A stretch of 64,000 bases of DNA from RGZA01 sp964568585 (GTDB lineage Bacteria > Pseudomonadota > Alphaproteobacteria > UBA9219 > RGZA01), in assembly GCA_964568585.1 (NCBI GenBank), contig CAZMQI010000001.1, positions 108,954 to 172,953 on the forward strand. Reading direction: 5' to 3'. The notes beneath the pieces were generated by a model. It ran no database searches, had not been told where the DNA came from, and saw nothing but the letters and a program-made list of their open reading frames with translations. Shown piece after piece: positions 17,152-27,206 of the stretch (the stretch's first letter is position 1; each line of letters opens with the position of its first letter). The position numbers and the translations under genes were made by a program.

Positions 17152-19305
17152 CTAGTTAGTGTAATAATCTTTATACTTGCCGTAATAATAACCGTAATCG
17201 CCATAGCCATACTCTTTTTGCTCTTCCAAATTAACTTGGTTAAGCACAACGCCGGCAATCTTAACATTATAATCGGTAAGGCGTTTGATGCCTTGCTTGA
17301 TCACTTCGCGCGGGGTTGACGCCCAACGAACGAGATAAAGCGTTGTATCAACCAGCTTCGATACCACCGCACTATCCGAAACTGCGATAACTGGCGGTGT
17401 ATCGACAACGACAATATCATATTGTTCACGAGCAACAGCAAGCAACCGTTCCATTTGTTTGGATGCCAACAAATCATGCGGGTTTGGCGTCTTGGATTTT
17501 GCAATTACCACATCCATACCGCTAATGTCACGCTGCACAGCTTCATTTAATTGCACTTCACCAGTTAATATTCTGGCCAAGTCAGGCTTAGTCTTATCAA
17601 GCCCCAATACACTATGTACGCGTGGGCGACGCATGTCGGCGTCTATCAGCAATACACGCGCCCCTGACTTCGCCATGACGCGGGCAAAGCAAAGCGAAAA
17701 GATGGTTTTTCCTTCACCAGGAAGCGAACTGGTCACCATAATCACACGCGGTGGCGTATCCACATTCGAGAAGTGGACGGCAGTACGGACGCCACGAATG
17801 GATTCAGCATAAACTGAAAGTGGTTTTTCAAGAACATAATCGGTCGGCAATTGGTCACCGCTTTCAATCAATGGCACAATACCAAGCCCCGCAACACCCA
17901 ATGCGGTTTCCATTACATTTAAATCGCGGTAACCGCGTTCCATATATTCAAGGATCAGTGCCAGACCAAAGCCAAGCATGGTACCCAACACCAAACTAAG
18001 CGCGAAGAAAATAACAGGATCCGGGAAGTATGGGCGCAATGCCACTTCGCCTTTTGCCACAATACGTGCATCCGCCATCTGTAAATCTTGCTGTTCTGCA
18101 ATCTGTTTAAAGCGTGCAAGAAAGCTTTCATAAAGGGTTTTATTGGCATCGGCTTCACGGCGTAGCTGGCGCAAAGTTACCATCGCCTGATCACCCTCCC
18201 CTGTCTGGTTTTTAAGGGCCGTAACACCATCTTCAAGACTTTTCACCTTGCTGCGAGCGATATCCAAATCGCTGTCCGCACCACTTAGAATCTTTTGGGT
18301 TTCTTCTTCCACTTTGGCAGTAATGTCGCGCAACTCATTGTGAACATTAATCATTGTCGGATGGCGTGCGCCATAACGCGCGGACAAATCTGCTTCTTTA
18401 CGACGCACTTCTGCAAGTTGACGCTTCAGCTCCTGAATGAGCGGCGATGACATTACGACCGAGGCGGTTTTGCCGTTTTCCTTTAAATTAGCGATGGTCT
18501 TCTGCCGCGCTTCTGCCTGTGAAAGCTCTGCTCGTGCCGAAATCAGCTGGGTACTGATATCGGTCAATTGCTTTTGCGTAATGGTTTCCTCATCCGCGCC
18601 GACAAGATTGTGCGCTTGACGGAAATCTTCGACAGCCTTTTCACTAATACGCAGTTCATCACGAAGCCCCTCCAAACGCTTTCCAAGCCATTCATTGGCG
18701 CGCTGGCTTGTATCAAACTTCACTTCCAATTGATCGACCAGATACTGGTCAGCAAATGCATTGGTGATATTGGCAGCACGCTGTGCATCCGTATCACGGT
18801 AGCGAATGGAAATACTGTAAGAGCGGCCATCATTTTCAACTTCAAGATTTTTCTTGAGTTTATTTGCAATCATGGTGCGCTCGGTACTTTCGCTGCGCTC
18901 CTTCTCTTCATCGCTCTTCTTCCATGGAAGAAGTTTAGCAAACCAGCTAAGACCACGCAGATTGGGATTAAAATCCGGATCTTCATTCAACTTTAATTGC
19001 TTTTGTACACGGTCAATCACAGCTCTGGAGCTGATGATATCAATTTCGGTACGCACCGCTGATGTATCCAGCGATACGTTCGAAACGACCGCTTCCATAT
19101 TGGTGACACGGGTTTTACGACTGTCCATCATCACGATGGCTTCGCTTACATAACGTGGCTTGGCAACAAATGCGAATAGCATGGCCAGAATAACTGTGGC
19201 CAGAATAACGCGGCCAATCAGCAAAGCATTGCGTTTAACGAAGTACCAAATTTTAAGCAATTCACCAGATGATATAAAATCGTCTTGTTCTTGTTCCGTG
19301 GACAT
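17152..19305 (-). CDS. Polysaccharide co-polymerase / BY-type tyrosine autokinase (Wzc/ExoP)
   Basis: The 717-residue inner-membrane protein controls chain length and export of Wzy-dependent exopolysaccharide through cycles of autophosphorylation. The N-terminal Wzz domain is flanked by membrane helices (about residues 32-50 and 425-445), with a long periplasmic coiled coil between. The cytoplasmic kinase has Walker A LPGEGKT, Walker A' LLIDADMRRPR and Walker B IVVVDTPPV. The C-terminus is a tyrosine cluster with nine Tyr in the last 19 residues (YGYGDYGYYYGKYKDYY), the usual autophosphorylation tail. No outer-membrane Wza or phosphatase gene is in the window. It is transcribed ahead of the TPR-like gene. 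Confidence 0.93.
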   Translation of the reverse strand: MSTEQEQDDFISSGELLKIWYFVKRNALLIGRVILATVILAMLFAFVAKPRYVSEAIVMMDSRKTRVTNMEAVVSNVSLDTSAVRTEIDIISSRAVIDRVQKQLKLNEDPDFNPNLRGLSWFAKLLPWKKSDEEKERSESTERTMIANKLKKNLEVENDGRSYSISIRYRDTDAQRAANITNAFADQYLVDQLEVKFDTSQRANEWLGKRLEGLRDELRISEKAVEDFRQAHNLVGADEETITQKQLTDISTQLISARAELSQAEARQKTIANLKENGKTASVVMSSPLIQELKRQLAEVRRKEADLSARYGARHPTMINVHNELRDITAKVEEETQKILSGADSDLDIARSKVKSLEDGVTALKNQTGEGDQAMVTLRQLRREADANKTLYESFLARFKQIAEQQDLQMADARIVAKGEVALRPYFPDPVIFFALSLVLGTMLGFGLALILEYMERGYRDLNVMETALGVAGLGIVPLIESGDQLPTDYVLEKPLSVYAESIRGVRTAVHFSNVDTPPRVIMVTSSLPGEGKTIFSLCFARVMAKSGARVLLIDADMRRPRVHSVLGLDKTKPDLARILTGEVQLNEAVQRDISGMDVVIAKSKTPNPHDLLASKQMERLLAVAREQYDIVVVDTPPVIAVSDSAVVSKLVDTTLYLVRWASTPREVIKQGIKRLTDYNVKIAGVVLNQVNLEEQKEYGYGDYGYYYGKYKDYYTN

Positions 19306-19410
19306 GCGGGGCTTTCTAAATTTTAACCTTCAAGATAAGGGCAATTTATATAGGTTCCCAAAAGCCCACGCCACTTAAAAGAGACGGGCATTTCGTTCAA
19401 TCAATAATCA

Positions 19411-20532
19411 TTACTTTTTTGGCGCATTTTCGCGCATAGCCTGCGTAACAAAAGCATTAAAATCATAGCGAAACCGTCCAACTTCAAACCGTTCCGCATT
19501 ACGGCGAATAGTTTGCTTATCAAAGGACTGTGCTATCGCTTCAAATCGCTTCACGCCGTCGATTAATGACTCTGTCGTTTGGTTCTGGAAAAAGACACCC
19601 GTGTGGCCATCGCTCACTGTTTCCAATGCACCGCCCTTGCCAAATGCAATCACAGGCGTGCCACATCCTTGCGCTTCTACTGGAACAATTCCGAAATCTT
19701 CTTCAGCTGCGAATACAAATGCTTTGGCACGCTGCATGTAATCAATGACTACAGAGCGTGGTTGATGGCCAAGAAATTCAATATACGGTCCTGCAACAGC
19801 TCTGGCCGCTTCCATTTCAGGCCCATCGCCCATGACAACCAACCGCTTACCAGGCATGCGCGCAAACGCTTCTACAATCAGCGGGATTTTTTTATACGGC
19901 ACAAAGCGCGATACTGTTAGGTAGAATTCTTCCTTTGGTTTGTTGCCAATCACAAATTCGTCCAATTGCACGGGCGGATAAATGACATTCGCCTCACGCG
20001 CATAGCATTTCTTGATGCGCTTGGCGATAAAACTGGAATTGGCGATGAAGTGATCCACCCCATTCACCGTGCGACAATCCCACATCCTCATATAATGTAA
20101 AATGATACGCGCGATCATACTTTTAATACCCGTCGCCATCTTTGCTTCACGCAAATACACATGCTGCAAATCCCACGCATAACGAATGGGGCTATGAACG
20201 TAAGAGATATGCACTTGATCAGGGCCAGTGATTACGCCTTTGGCTACGGCGTGCGATGAACTGATGACAAGGTCATAGCCGGACACATCAAACTGCTCTA
20301 TGGCTAATGGCATAAGAGGTAAATACGAACGGTAATGCTTTTGTGCAAACGGAAGATTTTGAATGAAACTGGTAAAACAACGCGACCCATTCAATAGTTT
20401 AGCATCTTCAACATTCAAAAAATTGACCAGTGTAAAAACATCCGCGCCAGGATACATGAGCAATAGCTGCTCGAGCACAGCTTCTGCGCCCGCCTTGGTC
20501 ACAAGCCAATCATGAATAATGGCGATTTTCAT
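19411..20532 (-). CDS. GT4-family glycosyltransferase (WbaZ-like)
   Basis: This is a GT-B fold retaining glycosyltransferase that adds a sugar from a nucleotide donor to a lipid-linked glycan on the cytoplasmic side. Visible features are the N-terminal IHDWLVTKAGAE, the segment HISYVHSPIRYAWD typical of WbaZ-type mannosyltransferases, the donor-site run YLTVSRFVPYKKI, and the EX7E-type end FGIVPVEAQGCGTPVIAFGKGGALE. I start at ATG 20532 (MKIAIIHDW). A TTG four codons earlier also stays in frame. It diverges from the next GT4 gene. Sugar specificity cannot be read from the sequence. Confidence 0.88.
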   Translation of the reverse strand: MKIAIIHDWLVTKAGAEAVLEQLLLMYPGADVFTLVNFLNVEDAKLLNGSRCFTSFIQNLPFAQKHYRSYLPLMPLAIEQFDVSGYDLVISSSHAVAKGVITGPDQVHISYVHSPIRYAWDLQHVYLREAKMATGIKSMIARIILHYMRMWDCRTVNGVDHFIANSSFIAKRIKKCYAREANVIYPPVQLDEFVIGNKPKEEFYLTVSRFVPYKKIPLIVEAFARMPGKRLVVMGDGPEMEAARAVAGPYIEFLGHQPRSVVIDYMQRAKAFVFAAEEDFGIVPVEAQGCGTPVIAFGKGGALETVSDGHTGVFFQNQTTESLIDGVKRFEAIAQSFDKQTIRRNAERFEVGRFRYDFNAFVTQAMRENAPKK

Positions 20533-20676
20533 AACAACGTCCAACGCACAAAGATAAAATAAGAGCTACAAGTTCCAGTTAGGTCCGTCTTTCATAGCAC
20601 AATGAAATATGCTACGCCTATGCGTAAAGTTGGTCTTTACGATCCTTTTATACCTTGCCGTTCCGAAAGTAATTCA

Positions 20677-21756
20677 ATGCGATTGATTGTTGATGCACGA
20701 ATGATAAATGCAAGCGGCATTGGCATCTATTTGCAAAATGTGCTTCGCCGCATCATAACATCAAACAAAGACTGGACATTTATTGTTTTGGGGAAGCCAT
20801 CCGAACTGGCTTCATTCCCTTGGCTTAATACCCCACAAATTTCCGTACATCCTTTTCTAGCCCCCATCTATTCATTACAAGAACAATGGTGGTGGCTATT
20901 CAATCGCGTTAAAGGGGATGTGCTGTGGGTTCCGCACTACAACATCCCGTTATTATATTCTGGCAAATTGATTTCAACGGTGCATGACTTGGCACATATC
21001 GTACTGGATGATTACCGCACATCCTTCATCAAGCGTGTATATGCATCTATACTTTTTCATGCTGTGCGTCTGCGTGCCAACACAATCATCTTTGTTTCAA
21101 ACTTTACCAAAAAAGAATTCACGACACATATTGGTATACCCGCCTGCCCTACATACGTCATTCATCAAGGCGTTGATACTGCGTGGCGATTAAGCGCACC
21201 AGCACAAACCCATCTACAGCCATACATTGTATATGTCGGCAATGTGAAGCCGCATAAGAACCTGCGCCGATTACTTGCTGCATTTGAAAGCATTCAATCC
21301 AAAATCCCGCACAAGCTGATAATAATCGGTAAAAAGTCCGGGTTTATTACTGGTGATACAACGGTTGAACACGACGCTACAAAGCTTGGAAACCGCGTGG
21401 AATTCACTGGCCATATCAGCGATGATGCCATGCGTGCATTAGTCACCAATGCCGATTTACTTGTCATGCCATCCTATTATGAAGGGTTTGGGCTACCTGT
21501 CATCGAAGCCATGGCGGCAAGCTGCCCTGTACTCACATCATCCGCCGCATCGCTTCCCGAAGTATGCGGTGATGCTGCCGCCTATTTTGATCCCTTGAAC
21601 GTTGAAGATATGGCCGGTCAGTTGCTTGTACTCCTCTTGGATAACGCAGCGCGCAATGCGTTGCGTGAAAAAGGGACACAGCAAGCCTTACGCTTTGATT
21701 GGAATAAGACAGCGGAATTAACCGGGCAAGCCATCAAGGACACAACATCACCATGA
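20677..21756 (+). CDS. GT4-family glycosyltransferase
   Basis: This GT-B glycosyltransferase has a donor-binding segment IVYVGNVKPHKNLRRLLAAF, then EFTGHISDDAMRALVTNADL and the EX7E motif YEGFGLPVIEAMAASCPVLTS. The start at ATG 20677 (MRLIVDARMINASGIGIYL) places the N-terminal strand and glycine loop normally. An earlier ATG would add 25 residues with no family resemblance. It overlaps the downstream glycosidase by 4 nt (ATGA), so the two are translated together, which ties the glycosidase to polysaccharide assembly. Confidence 0.88.
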   Translation: MRLIVDARMINASGIGIYLQNVLRRIITSNKDWTFIVLGKPSELASFPWLNTPQISVHPFLAPIYSLQEQWWWLFNRVKGDVLWVPHYNIPLLYSGKLISTVHDLAHIVLDDYRTSFIKRVYASILFHAVRLRANTIIFVSNFTKKEFTTHIGIPACPTYVIHQGVDTAWRLSAPAQTHLQPYIVYVGNVKPHKNLRRLLAAFESIQSKIPHKLIIIGKKSGFITGDTTVEHDATKLGNRVEFTGHISDDAMRALVTNADLLVMPSYYEGFGLPVIEAMAASCPVLTSSAASLPEVCGDAAAYFDPLNVEDMAGQLLVLLLDNAARNALREKGTQQALRFDWNKTAELTGQAIKDTTSP

Positions 21757-23012
21757 CGCAGCTATTCAAGATTTTTCTAATAATATGCATGCTATCTGCA
21801 CCATCTGTGCAAGCATCGCTACTAAAAGAAACGACCATACCAGCCAATTTCGGTATCAATGTCCATTTTCTAACCAAAGATTTAGACAAGCACGTCGCAT
21901 TGTTAAAAGAAATTGGCGTTGGCTGGGTTAGACGCGATCTTGATTGGGCGAGCGTCGAAAAAGAACAAGGCGTATATAATTTCTCATCCTATGACACGAT
22001 GATTGATACACTTAATGCGGCAGGCATAAAAGTTCTGCTTATTCTGGATTATAGAAATGCATTTTATGACAGCAATCTTTCGCCATATACCCATATCGGG
22101 CGACAAGCCTTTGCGCGTTTTACGGAAGCTGCTGCAAAACGTTATAAACATAAAAACGTAGCATGGGAAATTTACAACGAACCCAATTGGGGTTTCTGGA
22201 AGCCAGTGCCGAATGTTGAACATTATATCGCGCTTGCTAAAACAGTTACGCGTACTTTGAGAAAAACTGTTCCACATCAACCTATTCTTGCTGCCGCTCT
22301 AGCTGGACCAGTAGTTGAAAAAAGCAAAAAAGAAGCCTTCTATAATTATCTGGGCAATGTACTCGCAGATCCCGTTGCAGCAAAATGGGACGCCATAAGT
22401 ATCCATCCATATCGCGCGCCGCAAAATCCGGAAAGTGTCTTTGATGAAATGCCGCGTTTACACACGGCGCTTACCAAACATTCCATCAATGCCCCAATCC
22501 TGTTTACCGAATGGGGCTATCATACAGGCGATAAGGGCGTGGATGAAGATACGCAGGCAGCATACGCGGCACGCTCCATGTTGCTCACGGCTTCAATGCA
22601 TATGCCGTTTTCAATCTGGTATAGCTGGCAGGAAGCAGGAGATGACAGCAGCGATAGCGAACAGCAATATGGTCTCATCCGTTTTAATTCGATAGATAGT
22701 GATGATACTCGAAAGCCTGCTTTTAATGCCATTCGTGATTTAGGAAATGCACTTAACGGTTATCGCTTCGATAAAACTATCAGCAATACGAATGGTGTCT
22801 ATTGTTTACGATTTAAAAAGGGACGAAGCATTGCATATGCGTTGTGGACAACAGAAAAAGAAGCCGTGAGCTATGATTTACAACTGTCACCTGGCCATTG
22901 GCAGGCAACATCATTACTGGCGGAAACCACTGGCATCGACGTAACAAATGGTCAGCCTGCATCCTTGCAACTGCAAGCAATGCCGCTTATTGTCAAGCGC
23001 GCCACCGAATAA
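21753..23012 (+). CDS. Secreted glycoside hydrolase, PslG/GH39-like
   Basis: The 419-residue protein has an N-terminal signal peptide (LFKIFLIICMLSAPSVQAS) and a TIM-barrel clan A glycosidase domain. The acid/base is probably E143 in EIYNEPNWGFW, and the nucleophile E253 in LFTEWGYHTGD. WVRRDLDWASVE near residue 60 and ISIHPYRAP near 210 fit the same fold. A smaller beta-rich C-terminal part follows. PslG of Pseudomonas aeruginosa, an endoglycosidase encoded in an exopolysaccharide locus, is the closest analogue I know. Such enzymes trim or release polymer in the periplasm. It is coupled to the upstream GT4 by a 4-nt overlap and sits 14 nt from the following polymerase. Confidence 0.8.
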   Translation: MTQLFKIFLIICMLSAPSVQASLLKETTIPANFGINVHFLTKDLDKHVALLKEIGVGWVRRDLDWASVEKEQGVYNFSSYDTMIDTLNAAGIKVLLILDYRNAFYDSNLSPYTHIGRQAFARFTEAAAKRYKHKNVAWEIYNEPNWGFWKPVPNVEHYIALAKTVTRTLRKTVPHQPILAAALAGPVVEKSKKEAFYNYLGNVLADPVAAKWDAISIHPYRAPQNPESVFDEMPRLHTALTKHSINAPILFTEWGYHTGDKGVDEDTQAAYAARSMLLTASMHMPFSIWYSWQEAGDDSSDSEQQYGLIRFNSIDSDDTRKPAFNAIRDLGNALNGYRFDKTISNTNGVYCLRFKKGRSIAYALWTTEKEAVSYDLQLSPGHWQATSLLAETTGIDVTNGQPASLQLQAMPLIVKRATE

Positions 23013-23026
23013 GTTATAACAATTGC

Positions 23027-24346
23027 ATGCTGCCGACAGAGATCAGATCCAACAGCCCAACCCATAAAAAATCGTGGGGAACCTACGCGTTAAAGCAAGC
23101 GATTGGTTTGGCGATGGTATTGCTAATATTAAACGACATGCTTGGTGGTGCGATTAAATACTACTGCGCCAACGCGTCGTTGCTGTATTTATCCTATATC
23201 CCCATCATGTTCGCAGGGATAGTCGTCATCGGCTATTTTATGATTTACGGCATCACCATGCACATCCACAAACGCATGGGCTTTTTCTTGCTGTTGTTTC
23301 TTTCCTATACCATTTATGCAATTTTCTCGGGCCGCCAAATTGAAGCCGTGGCATTTGGGCTATATATCTGGCTGCCGTTTTTCTTAGGCATGCTCGTTAC
23401 CACTTTTGGACTGCAGTATCATTTTCAAAAAAATATTCTGTTGTGGTGGGCGATTGCAACCACTGGTGTCGTTATAAATATATTTGTCGAATTTCCGTGG
23501 ACTGGCGAAAGCTACCAGGCTTTTGGACAGACACTGCAAGCCTCTCGCGACTGGACAGCCTCAGGCGTCGCACGGCTAGCAGGCTTTTCACGCGCAAGCT
23601 TTGCTGCGTCAAACCAAATCGCACTGTTTTGCGTGGTCGTTCTGACGATGCGTATGAATATTTTTCTAAAAATCGCTATTTGGGCCATATCCGTCGTTGC
23701 AATCTACTATACAACCTCAAAAACAACATTGCTGGTAATGGCTATCGTTCCTTTGTTGATTATTATTGTCGAATTTCTTCAACAACAGGATTATGCAAAG
23801 AAAAAACCAACCAAGAATGCAGAACGGTTTGCATTGATAGTACTTACAGGACTAGCCAGCGTCACTGTACTGCTTCCAGTTTTATTTTTGACCACACGCG
23901 CTAATGTCATAACAATAGATAGCGGAGGGTTTCTTAATATAACTTCGCTCATGGACCGCATGGCATGGATGTGGCCAACAGCATGGGATCTGGTTTTTAA
24001 AAATAGTAACCCATTAACGATGATATTCGGACGCGGAATTGGTGGTATTGGAACTCCACAATACTTTTTTGAAGTGCTTATCAGAAATCCTGCTGATAAT
24101 TTATTTGTCTATTTATATGTAACATTTGGAGCCTTTAGCCTATTCTTCATACGCCATTTAGTTATCGGGGTGCGCAATTGGCTACCCATCAACAGCAGCG
24201 AATTCCTAGTATATTACACTTTAACTGCTGTTATCTTGATAATTGGCATAACTTCGAACGTGATTGAAAGCTCCACTACTCTGCTGATAATGGGAATACT
24301 GCTGGGAAAAACAGCAAACAAGCGGCAAGACACTTTTATCCGTTAG
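23027..24346 (+). CDS. Polytopic membrane protein, candidate polysaccharide polymerase
   Basis: The protein has 439 residues with about 10-12 predicted membrane helices and a periplasmic stretch around residues 290-345 (LTTRANVITIDSGG, FGRGIGGIGTPQ). The layout resembles Wzy/O-antigen polymerases, which are poorly conserved in sequence, and its position between a glycosidase and the flippase operon supports that. The GRGIGGIG motif followed by DNLFVYLYVTFG is like the conserved H/D-N-x-(F/Y) segment in polymerase families. ATG 23027 is chosen because an earlier in-frame ATG would extend 115 nt into the glycosidase gene. No strong ribosome site is visible. Confidence 0.7.
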   Translation: MLPTEIRSNSPTHKKSWGTYALKQAIGLAMVLLILNDMLGGAIKYYCANASLLYLSYIPIMFAGIVVIGYFMIYGITMHIHKRMGFFLLLFLSYTIYAIFSGRQIEAVAFGLYIWLPFFLGMLVTTFGLQYHFQKNILLWWAIATTGVVINIFVEFPWTGESYQAFGQTLQASRDWTASGVARLAGFSRASFAASNQIALFCVVVLTMRMNIFLKIAIWAISVVAIYYTTSKTTLLVMAIVPLLIIIVEFLQQQDYAKKKPTKNAERFALIVLTGLASVTVLLPVLFLTTRANVITIDSGGFLNITSLMDRMAWMWPTAWDLVFKNSNPLTMIFGRGIGGIGTPQYFFEVLIRNPADNLFVYLYVTFGAFSLFFIRHLVIGVRNWLPINSSEFLVYYTLTAVILIIGITSNVIESSTTLLIMGILLGKTANKRQDTFIR

Positions 24347-24412
24347 CGCCGCTATCAAACATGACAACACATTGACATCAATACTATCTGAAACGTAATT
24401 ATAAAATTAAAA

Positions 24413-25738
24413 CTACCTATCAATAAAATCAAAGTTGGCTTGAGATAATTCTTGCACATCGTTTAATCGTAAGTTGACCTGTTCACGCAGCACATCTAGT
24501 TCATCAACGAACCGTTCTATGCTTGCAATAAAATGAGGCACGTCCAAAAATACTTTGGGAGATAGTAACAGCCATTCTGGTAGCTTGAAGTGTGCAAATA
24601 ATCCTTGGAATTTATCTTGATACGTAAGCGCCAGAACTGGCACACCCATTCCCAGTGATGCGATAGCAAGATGCATACGGCCTGCAATAACTCCGTCTAC
24701 CTGACCTGCAATAGCTTTTAGTACAGCTGCGGATAGTTCGGTTGTTACATGCTTGAAGTTTATTAATCCTGACTTTTCCAATTGCTCGGCAATTGGCTTA
24801 AGGCAATTATTATCGCCTTCATTACTACGGTAATCATGTGGCAGTAAAAGCCAGCTTATTTTTTTCTTACGTGAAGCAACGATGAGTGTCTCTACGCTTG
24901 CTTTAATAATCTGTTCTATCTGCTCTGCGCTCGCACTTTTAATTAATAGGAGATGAACATTAAATATAAGGACTGAATCGCCTGCTGAACGCCGCTCTGC
25001 AATCCATGCCTGCACATCTTTTAATTCAGCATTATCGAAATCTGGCTTTAAGCAAAATGCCATATCTGCAACCAAACGTGCAGGCGCTGCTGTAAAAGAT
25101 TTGAAGCGTTCCAATGAAATAATATCTCTTACATTGAAACAAACCTTTTTGTGAACATCGTCAAATACATCTTTAAGATTCTGCGAAGGCGATGCATTAA
25201 AACTAAACCCTAGAAATCCAGTGGCAATTCCTAAACGCGCCGCAATATCACAATAAATCAGCAAAGTGAGTGCGCTTAAAGAGTTATAATATCCATCCAT
25301 TACATCTGCGCCCACGACAACAAATGCATCAGGTGCATATTTTTCTAAATCAACAGCAAATTTTTTCGGATTGATAATGTCTGGCCATATCTGCATTGGA
25401 TAGCAGCCCTTCGCTCGCACAACAGCACTTGCTGCATCTGTTGCTGTCACAACTGCAATCTGTACATTGGGATTATTTTTCGTAATAATTTGAATAAACG
25501 CATCCAACATTGCCTCATCACCGCGCGATCCTGTAAGGGTGTGCGGGTCTGGAGGAACAATCAGTATTTTACGAACTGTGCCACCAAAAACAGCCCGCTG
25601 TTTGAACGCATAGGATTCAACTACTTTCTTCCATGCTTGCTTTGCATTTTCAAACGTATACCTATCATGAATTTTCTTTACATATGGAATGCGCGCAATA
25701 ATCGCATTCACTAATCGCTGCAGCGTGATTTTTTTCAT
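24413..25738 (-). CDS. Polysaccharide pyruvyl transferase family protein
   Basis: This 441-residue cytoplasmic enzyme belongs to the PS_pyruv_trans family (CsaB, WcaK, ExoV relatives), which adds pyruvate ketals from phosphoenolpyruvate to glycans. Signatures are ILIVPPDPHTLTGSRGDEAM near the start, FVVVGADVMDGYYN in the middle, and GRMHLAIASLGMGVPVLAL with YQDKF near residue 385, the family's phosphoenolpyruvate-binding end. It starts 1 nt after the flippase stop in a tight four-gene minus-strand run. Pyruvylation would give an acidic polymer, which is an inference from family only. The 66 nt to the convergent gene show no clear terminator. Confidence 0.85.
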   Translation of the reverse strand: MKKITLQRLVNAIIARIPYVKKIHDRYTFENAKQAWKKVVESYAFKQRAVFGGTVRKILIVPPDPHTLTGSRGDEAMLDAFIQIITKNNPNVQIAVVTATDAASAVVRAKGCYPMQIWPDIINPKKFAVDLEKYAPDAFVVVGADVMDGYYNSLSALTLLIYCDIAARLGIATGFLGFSFNASPSQNLKDVFDDVHKKVCFNVRDIISLERFKSFTAAPARLVADMAFCLKPDFDNAELKDVQAWIAERRSAGDSVLIFNVHLLLIKSASAEQIEQIIKASVETLIVASRKKKISWLLLPHDYRSNEGDNNCLKPIAEQLEKSGLINFKHVTTELSAAVLKAIAGQVDGVIAGRMHLAIASLGMGVPVLALTYQDKFQGLFAHFKLPEWLLLSPKVFLDVPHFIASIERFVDELDVLREQVNLRLNDVQELSQANFDFIDR

Positions 25739-25739
25739 T

Positions 25740-27206
25740 TTAGATTATCTTGGGATTTTGGGGCTTTAAGAAATGCAAAACAGATATTGCCTGTTCTCTC
25801 GCCAAAAACAATGCACATCCCGCATAGATTCCAACAAATACGATACCCATCACCATACCACGTATGAATGTTGCGCTAATCTGTTCTTTGAACATGTCAT
25901 GTGCTGACAGAATGATAAAAAAGCTCAGCAGCGACGCGAATATAAACGGGAAGACGCGCAACACCAATTGCACAAGATTAATTTCAAGAATGCGTGTGAT
26001 GAAATAAAAATTGGGTATTGTTACAATCGTCTGGGCAATGCAGAAATAATTGACAAATGTAAACACGTCCTCATCCTTACTGAAGATGAGCACGGGCACT
26101 AATGCGACAATCCTCATAATATTAAGATAAAACAAATGTGCAGGACGACCCAGCGCGGAATAATACGCACCATTTAAATATTGAAGACTTTGAACCGCAC
26201 CAAGCAACAAGAAAGGTCTTACCAGTTGATCAATCATCACCCATTTCTCACCGAATAAGATGGCGCAAATTTCGGGTGCCAGCGCGGCAAGCATGATGAA
26301 TATAGGAAAGAGCACCACAACGCCCGCGCCAACTGTTTTAATATATAAATCCCTGATACGGGGTTTATCATGTGCAATTCTGGCCAAAAATGTCAGCGCA
26401 ACATCCGATAGAATTGATTGAAAAAGCACGATTAATACCTGCAATAATTTAGTACTGGCGGTATATAAGCCCAACGTGGCTGTGCCGAATAAGGTTACAA
26501 TCATAATATCCGCAGTACGACTTGCGGAAAATTCAAGGATACGTGTTCCAAAAATAGAACTACTGAATATTGTAATTGATTTGAATGCTGGCCATGAAAC
26601 ATTAAAGCTTGGCGTCCACACAGGCCGCACCCACAACCAGATAAGATTTACAAACGTCGTCACATACATTTGCACAATCAATGCCCATACACCCCACCCT
26701 GCATAAGCAACCGCGCATGCGATGATGCCGCCAAGTGCTGTACCTGCCAGTGTTCGAAACGCCAATGGCTTGTACTTGGCATGGCGCTTATATAATGACT
26801 CTTGAAATAAAGCGGCCGTATTAAAGGGAGCGAGGATTGCAACTGCCGTAATAATTGGCGAAAGCCCCTGAACGCCTATTAAATTTTCTATAAACTGCGG
26901 ATAGAGCGCAACCACAACACCAAGCACAACCGAAAGAACCATCGATGAAAAAAACGGCAGGTTAATTTCATTGTCTTTTAAATCCGGCCGCTGAATGATA
27001 GCAATACCAAAGCCAAATTCTGTAAATATTCCCATTAATGTCAGAACAAGATATCCAGCAGCAGCTAACCCATATTCAACCGGCGTTAGCAGGCGAGCCA
27101 AAAGAATAAACAACACAAAGGTCAGAATTTTACTGCCCCATGTTTGCACGGCAGCCCACATCAGACTCTGTAACGCTTCTGTTCTGAAACTCGGTTCTGC
27201 ACTCAT
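25740..27206 (-). CDS. Wzx-type lipid-linked oligosaccharide flippase
   Basis: The 488-residue membrane protein has about 12-14 helices and belongs to the MOP superfamily polysaccharide transporters. The N-terminal LARLLTPVEYGLAAAGYLVL segment and LKDNEINLPFF are typical of the WzxC/RfbX lineage. The protein moves undecaprenyl-linked repeat units across the inner membrane for Wzy polymerisation. Its start overlaps the upstream glycosyltransferase by 4 nt. With Wzc and a polymerase candidate nearby, this makes the locus Wzx/Wzy-dependent. Confidence 0.9.
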   Translation of the reverse strand: MSAEPSFRTEALQSLMWAAVQTWGSKILTFVLFILLARLLTPVEYGLAAAGYLVLTLMGIFTEFGFGIAIIQRPDLKDNEINLPFFSSMVLSVVLGVVVALYPQFIENLIGVQGLSPIITAVAILAPFNTAALFQESLYKRHAKYKPLAFRTLAGTALGGIIACAVAYAGWGVWALIVQMYVTTFVNLIWLWVRPVWTPSFNVSWPAFKSITIFSSSIFGTRILEFSASRTADIMIVTLFGTATLGLYTASTKLLQVLIVLFQSILSDVALTFLARIAHDKPRIRDLYIKTVGAGVVVLFPIFIMLAALAPEICAILFGEKWVMIDQLVRPFLLLGAVQSLQYLNGAYYSALGRPAHLFYLNIMRIVALVPVLIFSKDEDVFTFVNYFCIAQTIVTIPNFYFITRILEINLVQLVLRVFPFIFASLLSFFIILSAHDMFKEQISATFIRGMVMGIVFVGIYAGCALFLAREQAISVLHFLKPQNPKII